Program-made: the position numbers and the translations under genes | Part shown: positions 58,195 to 64,000 of the stretch, piece after piece | How the letters are laid out: every line of letters starts with the position of its first letter | Numbering within the stretch: the stretch's first letter is position 1 | Notes under the pieces: model-generated | What the model saw: the letters and a program-made list of their open reading frames with translations, nothing else | Databases searched by the model: none | What the model was told of the DNA's origin: nothing | NCBI GenBank assembly: GCA_022579005.1 | Contig: MU401565.1 | Coordinates: 58,889 to 122,888, forward strand | DNA from: Poronia punctata | Lineage: Eukaryota; Ascomycota; Sordariomycetes; Xylariales; Xylariaceae | Direction of reading: 5' to 3' | Length of the DNA: 64,000 bases

Positions 58195-61100
58195 GATGAA
58201 GTTGTGTAGATTGACTCAGTCAATGATATCGAAATTTATGTTGTCGTGTTGTTTGCGAAAATGCCGCGGTTGATGGTTGATGATTTCCCTTTACACAGTC
58301 TCGTGTCTCGGGTCTCGTAACTGCGAACTATACACGGCGTCTCGCGGAAAGGAGGTAGAAGGCGGCCCTTTGTTCGGGTGGATGTTGTAGGGAGTGGAGG
58401 CGTTTTGTAGGTGGAAACCAGGTTAACCCTTTGCTCTTTGGCTCGCACACGAGTAGATTGTCAAAGGAGGGCAAAAATGACAACCAGGAGTGAATGATCT
58501 CTTGCACCGATAACCCCTTTATTCCGACGAGGCTCTTTACTGTCGGGATCGGTCCCGTCGGTCGGTTAGTCGGTCGCCAGAATGCTGCAAGTCCTTGCGT
58601 GCTTGATTCACATGTGCCTGGAAGGTTGTCGATGGACTGATTGATGGTATAGTTGGGTGATAATGAGAGAAGAGGATCGTCAACCCAACGGGGTGTACTG
58701 AAAGGAAAGAATTTTGTCGGCGATGGATTGAAAACGAATGTACTGCCCTGTGCGAGCAAGATTTGGATAAGGAGGGAGATTGAGGGAGTGTCGGGGGGAG
58801 TGTGAGTGAATGCGTGTAGAAAGGGAAACGGGGTTGTTTTTTCGTTAGGCGGCTGGGTCTGGACAGGTCAGGTACCTTGAGAAAGGGAGGAAATCCACGT
58901 AGGCCTGGTCAGGTCACCTTTGGACAGTGTGGGTATGTGGTGAGCTGGTTCGGATCGATACCCTTCTCGGTACACGTGCAGCCAATGGGAACAACCGATT
59001 AAGATTGTTTATGGGGCCGCAGTAACGCCCTCTCGCTGCTCACTGGAGGATAGTCACTGTCCATTTCACAATTTGATACTTCTTTTTATACTGCAAGAAA
59101 CTGTACACACATTGTCCAACGTCTTGCGACAGGTAGGTACTGTGATTCTGGCTGCTAACTGCTATCTACCTACATGTACTTTACTCGTACTGAGTGCTGG
59201 CAGGTACCTGTCACTTGTGTTTGTGGGTGCCGGCCTCCCGTTCCTGCAACTTCTTGTTCCTTGAAAGATGTGGGCCAGAATTTTACCGGAATGACGGGGT
59301 ATCAATGAAGCTACGTGTAATAGGTACCTATTGTACAAGCAGGGAGGCTCGGGATTGAACCAAAAGCAAGTCATCAAGGCGTTGTTACAGCATGGATTAT
59401 ACATATTCACCTCGCCATCAGTTTAATATTGGTCTGCTGAAGATATGATTTATCTTGCTGTTCAAACTCTGGTACTTACGCGCCCCTAGGTGTATGAGCG
59501 CCTACAAACATTGGTCTTAGCACCTGATAGGGTACCTCTGTTTGGAGGTAGGTAGGTACCTGATGTAAAAATCATCTTGAACTGTCACAGAAGTTGCTGC
59601 TTTAGGCAAACGCAGCGGAAACACTGTCTACCCCACTCCCACTCCCACCCAATCCAGGTACGCGTGTCGCTAGCGCAGGTACCGCTCCATCCCAGTTTGT
59701 CTAGATCCAGTTTTCTGACCAATGAAGATGAACGCTTTGAACAAGAGCTGCCAATCGACTTGGGGGCAGTCACAGGGACCGCGGATTCGCTGTTTTACCA
59801 TATCTGTGATCTGTGCTTTTGCCTTTGCTGATAGGCTGTTTGTGCCTGTTTAGATCGGCATGCCTCTGCGTTGTGAAGATCATAATCCCAGGGGTTTATT
59901 CCAGCTGCATTGGCAAGGTGATGGTGCATTACTGTAGATATGCTTAGCCTTTATTATTGGTGTTGTGTTGATAGGTAGGTAACAGCCTTCTGGCAGTGTA
60001 CGAGTAGAGATTGGCCTTGCTGGCTGTTTGTGACCAGCATAATAGGTACCTAGTTGCACATAGACCTTAATTCAAACAAGAGTATCAAGATAAACGTGTA
60101 ACAAATGCTATGTTATGTTTAATGTTTAAACTCTGATATTGCTTGTCACAGGAATCTGTAACATATTGATGTTGCTACTTCAGATCCAATTGTTTCAGAG
60201 ACCAGAACCCACTTCAAGAGATGTCCTGTTTTGCTCAAGGGTGATGCGTGATGTACAACTGGAAGTATGTTTACAGAATAGTATTGTTTCACATCGTTCT
60301 ATTATTTGCCCATCACGTCATGGGCGTCACAGGATGTACCCTATCTCTTATTATTTGCGTTTTGCATTGCGGTTCATTTGTCAATACAAACACTTTTAAG
60401 CCGTAGCTCTTGTTGTCCCTTTTATGATCTGTCCATATATATATCTGGCTGTCTGGCACCTTTGACATGCAAAAACAACATCAGGACAAGCTTGTCCATC
60501 TTGTTTATCAAGCCTTTCATTACCTGGCCTTGAAGTATTTGCATGCTCTGGCTTTACACGTACACGTATCCCCTAAACGTCTGACCGTCCTACCGCCCTT
60601 ATAGCTCGTGACGCGCACAAGGCAACTTTACTCGGCACTATTTTACCTAACTTGTGCAAAGTGATGACTACTTACTAATAGATTGGTCCCGACTCCTTCC
60701 AACAATTTTTAGAGTTGTACTGCGTGATCGCGTTTGTTGCCCCCAGATACGTCTAACAAAGAATTATACAGGCCAGTAGACCTAAAGCCATATATCAACA
60801 AACAATGCTTTGATTATTCTAGGCGCGGTATATTCATTTCCAAAGAGCTGTGCAGAGGAATTGTAATGGATGTATATTTGGTATTGCGGTGAGTCTGACA
60901 GCATTTATGCCCTGCATTTCTACGAGTATACAAGTAGAACTACCATCTACAGGATATTCTGCTTGACGGGCCGACCTACAAGATGCATGCGGCACCGTCC
61001 GATGCAACCGCAGAGGATTGAGCAATCCCGTCGCACCCGTGTCCCCGTGTCCTTGCCGCAATGTTTGACGGCCCGCAATGCTCAATTTATCACAACCAAA

Positions 61101-61799
61101 CAACACGGTTTCTTTAATCAACAGATGTTTTGTTTCCGACCTTGAAAATATTAATGAAGCCAATACTGTGTTTATTTGTCAACATTTCAATCCTCTCGGT
61201 AGTTTACTAGATGCATTTCAGCTGGCTGTTGCATTACCTAGCCCTGTCGCAGGGGTCATCTACCTAACGTACTATGGTATGTAGGTAGCTGGCAGCAGAG
61301 CACAGCCTCAACTTCATTAGTAATAGTTTCCGCAAAAAAAGAAGAAATGTCCGTCATCAATTCGGACCGCTCTCGACCAGGCTGGTTTGTGTAATAGTAC
61401 GGCAAATAGTAGGTTAGGTAGAGAGCTTTAGTACATCGGCATCTTGATAGCACACTGTCCGGTCCGGTCGGACACTCCGTCACGTGGGGGTATCTTTTAA
61501 CATTTGACATCTCTAATAAAATAGCTTGGAAACCCCTTGAAGAAAGATCACGATTAAAGCGCGCTACTGTGTACGCAACGTATATATATGCAGGTAGGAG
61601 TGGTAGGTTAAATAGTAGTTTATCCCAAGAAATCTTGGTCTGCCGATGAATCTTTTTCAGCTCATGCAAAGCAACAAGGATGTTTACAAGCCTACGTAGG
61701 TACCTGGCAACCCTGGCACTCCTGGTGCAACTTTAGCTTAGTCTACAGGCCTGCAGGGCCCTACCTACAACCTTACCTTCTACACTACACTTTTTGTAT
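58195..61799. other. Gene-poor region, 3.6 kb
   Basis: Begins with the WSC upstream region; a 143-codon minus-strand frame at 58328-58759 is probably leader sequence. No recognisable gene after that. Palindromes TAGGTACCTA at 59321-59330 and 60043-60052 and TACTCGTA/TACGAGTA at 59182-59189, 59999-60006 and 60921-60928 are concentrated here. Base composition drops sharply in GC at about 61.8 kb. Confidence 0.5.
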
Positions 61800-64000
61800 A
61801 CATTTTGTAGCGCTAGTAGGTTAAAATTAATTTAAAAGCAATACGTTAACGTAATAATGTTATATTATATATTAAATTATTACTTTTTTAAGTTTACTTA
61901 CTTTTTTTAATAGCTTTATTACTTATTATAATAGCTACTATAAAATTTATAAAAAGCAAATAGCTTATAAAAAATTTATATATAAATATTAACTTTACTT
62001 AGTAAATTAAAAGCTAACTAAGCTAAAAAGCTTAAACTAAGCTATTATAGCTTATAAATAATAACGTTTTTATAAGCAGTTTTTAGCTATTAATTATTTT
62101 AAGCTTAGTTAAACTACTAACTTAGCTTAAAGTGCTTAATATATTAATAAAGCGTATAATAGCTAACTTAGCTAAAGCTTTAGCTTAAGCAAATAAAAAC
62201 TTAAAGCGCTATAAATAACTAGTTTATACTTATTACTTTAAACGCTTTAAGTAACTTAAAGCTAAAAAAGCATAGTTAATAATATTAACTTATACTTTAA
62301 GTATATTATAAGCTTAAAACTAACTTAGCTTTAATTAGTTATTTAATAAAATTTATAAATACTTTTTTATTATTATTATAATTATAAAAAAGTTTTTTAG
62401 TATTAATTTTAAGTATATTTAAAGCATTTATTAAAATAAACTTAATATAGCTAACTTAATTAAGCTTTAAATTAAAGCATATAATATACTTTTTACGTTT
62501 TAACTATATACTAACTAGCAAATAAGCATAATTATAATAGTTGCTTTAATAATAAAACTTAAAGCTTATAGTATAAATATTAGCATTTAAGCATATTGCT
62601 TTATAACCTATATAATAATATACGCTTACTTTTTTATAAAGCACTTTAAATATTAGTCCGGCTAGGGGTTAATATAATCACAACACGTTACTATTTATAG
62701 TACTATGTTAACTTAATTAATAAAAAGGAAAAGGAAGTTATAAGGACTTTTTTTAGCAAGTTTTATATAGCTATAAAGGTTTGCAATTAATTAAGACCTA
62801 TTAGCAATATAAGAAGAACATGTATACTTTATATATTTAATATATAAAGGATATATACTTTATATATTTAATATATAAAGGATATATACTTTATATATAC
62901 TGGTTATGTACTATATATATATACTGCACATATACTTTTTTAATAAAGTAAGTTTAATATAATTTATAATAAATATATAAAAAACTAAATATTTATATTT
63001 ATAAGATATTTGCGTTTTAATAGTTTTAATATAGTTAATAAAGTTAAAAGTATTAAAAAAGATTTTAATACTTGCTATTTTTTTTAACTATATTTTTATT
63101 TTTTTATGCTTTTGTTTTTAATTTATAGGCAATCTACTATTGCTTTAATTTTTATTTTTATTTAATTTATTATAATAAAAGACTTAAGTGCTTAGTTAAA
63201 AATTTTTTTTGTAAATAAATTTGCAAGGTTATTTTTTTTTGTTAATTTAATATACTTTTATAATTTTTCTTTTATAAGATTTTTATAGCAATATTATGTT
63301 AATTATAAAGTATTTTTTACGTATACTTTTAAGTTTTATAAAATATTAGTAAAGTAACTTAAAATTAGTATAAAGTACTAAAAAAATTAAAAGTAATTTA
63401 AATACTTTAAAAATTAAGTATAAAGTAATATATAAAGCAATAGCGCTATTAACTTTGTTAACTATACTATATAGTTTACTAGCAAAAATAAATTAAATAA
63501 TATGCTTATATTTATTTAAGTTTTAATATATAATATTATTAATAATTTTATATTTATTTTACTTATAATTTAAAATTAATTTAATAGTAAAAATAATAAT
63601 AAAACTAATTTAAAAGCTTAAGTTAATATTATTAGCAAATAATTTATTTATAAAAATAAATAGCTTTGCTTTTATTAAGTTTAAAAGTATATATATTAAT
63701 TTATAGTGCTTGTTTTTAATTTACTAGTTAATTTACTTGTTTAATGTTTAAATATTATTTTTTATAAGTTTAATAACTTATATAACTATTAATAAGTTAA
63801 ATATAGCTTTAAGTTAATATATACTGCTAATATATATACTATATGCTTTTTAGCTAACATATTGCTAAAAAGCATTAATTAAAATAAAGTTAATTTTAAT
63901 TAGACTTTTTGCTTAACTTTTTTATATAAAAATTACTTTTTTATTTTAAAAAGTAACTTTTATACTATTAAACTTAATAGCTTATTTTTTATTAAAAAAT
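61800..64000. repeat. AT-rich block, RIP-like decayed repeat
   Basis: From about 61,800 to the window end the sequence is dominated by A and T with many TpA and few CpA, TpG or CpG dinucleotides, and every frame is broken by stops. This is the appearance of sequence mutated by repeat-induced point mutation (C-to-T at CpA), the fungal defence that destroys duplicated DNA. The original repeat cannot be recognised. Frequent strings such as AGCTTA, TTAAGC and AAAGC remain. An island of different composition is at about 62,645-62,930. The block probably continues beyond the window. Confidence 0.8.
62824..62905. repeat. 31-bp tandem repeat in the AT-rich block
   Basis: About two and a half head-to-tail copies of a 31-bp unit containing ACTTTATATATTTAATATAT; the ACTT anchors lie at 62826, 62857 and 62888, exactly 31 bp apart. 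Copies are identical where both are complete, so the duplication post-dates most of the decay around it. Confidence 0.9.

Noticed and set aside
58328..58759. 143-codon frame upstream of the WSC gene
   Set aside because: No domain; probably the leader of the same minus-strand transcript.

Overview
This window reads as nuclear DNA of a filamentous ascomycete (Pezizomycotina, most likely Sordariomycetes-like; the class is an inference). The evidence is short GT..AG introns of about 48-108 nt with CTAAC/CTGAC-type branch sites, fungus-specific gene families (cutinase, WSC stress sensor, YAT permease, large fungal Nup37, Nab3, a SAD-3/Hrr1-like helicase), long gene-poor spacers, and a terminal AT-rich block that looks RIP-mutated. 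I found no tRNA, rRNA, CRISPR or intact transposon.

Layout. 1-13.8 kb: a HerA/VirD4-like P-loop ATPase (+), a cytochrome P450 (-), a CaMKI-type kinase (-) and a mitochondrial ICT1-like GGQ hydrolase (-). 13.8-20.9 kb: Nab3-like RNA-binding protein (+), LETM1-like mitochondrial membrane protein (-), RidA/YjgF protein (-) and a secreted cutinase (-). 25.2-31.3 kb: one very large ZNFX1/Hrr1/SAD-3-like SF1 helicase with CCCH, NFX1-type and RZ-type zinc fingers (+). 33.5-34.1 kb: OGFr-domain protein (+). 34.1-40.2 kb: about 6 kb with no gene I can support, holding a homopolymer tract and a 10-N assembly gap. 40.2-48.9 kb: Ras-like GTPase (+), YAT amino-acid permease (-), single-pass membrane protein of unknown function (-), GMC oxidoreductase (-). 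50.7-58.2 kb: quinone-oxidoreductase-like MDR protein (+), nucleoporin Nup37 (-), WSC-domain sensor (-). 58.2-61.8 kb is gene-poor and 61.8-64.0 kb is the AT-rich block.

Exon structures were rebuilt by hand from reading-frame continuity plus splice signals. Summed exon lengths are divisible by three for every multi-exon model. Several models contain parts that a single-frame reading misses: a 10-nt microexon and a non-canonical donor in the P450, a third exon with the basic tail of the ICT1-like protein, the first exon of Nup37, and a 15-nt last exon in the WSC sensor.

The genes do not form a single pathway or an obvious biosynthetic cluster; most are dispersed housekeeping genes. Two themes recur. 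One is RNA and genome surveillance: the SAD-3/Hrr1-like helicase and the Nab3-like protein share the window with a RIP-like block. The other is the cell surface and exterior: cutinase, GMC oxidoreductase, WSC sensor, permease. The most unusual non-genic signal is a strong excess of the 8-mer TACTCGTA/TACGAGTA (18 sites, all outside the CDS models) and of the perfect palindrome TAGGTACCTA in the spacers.
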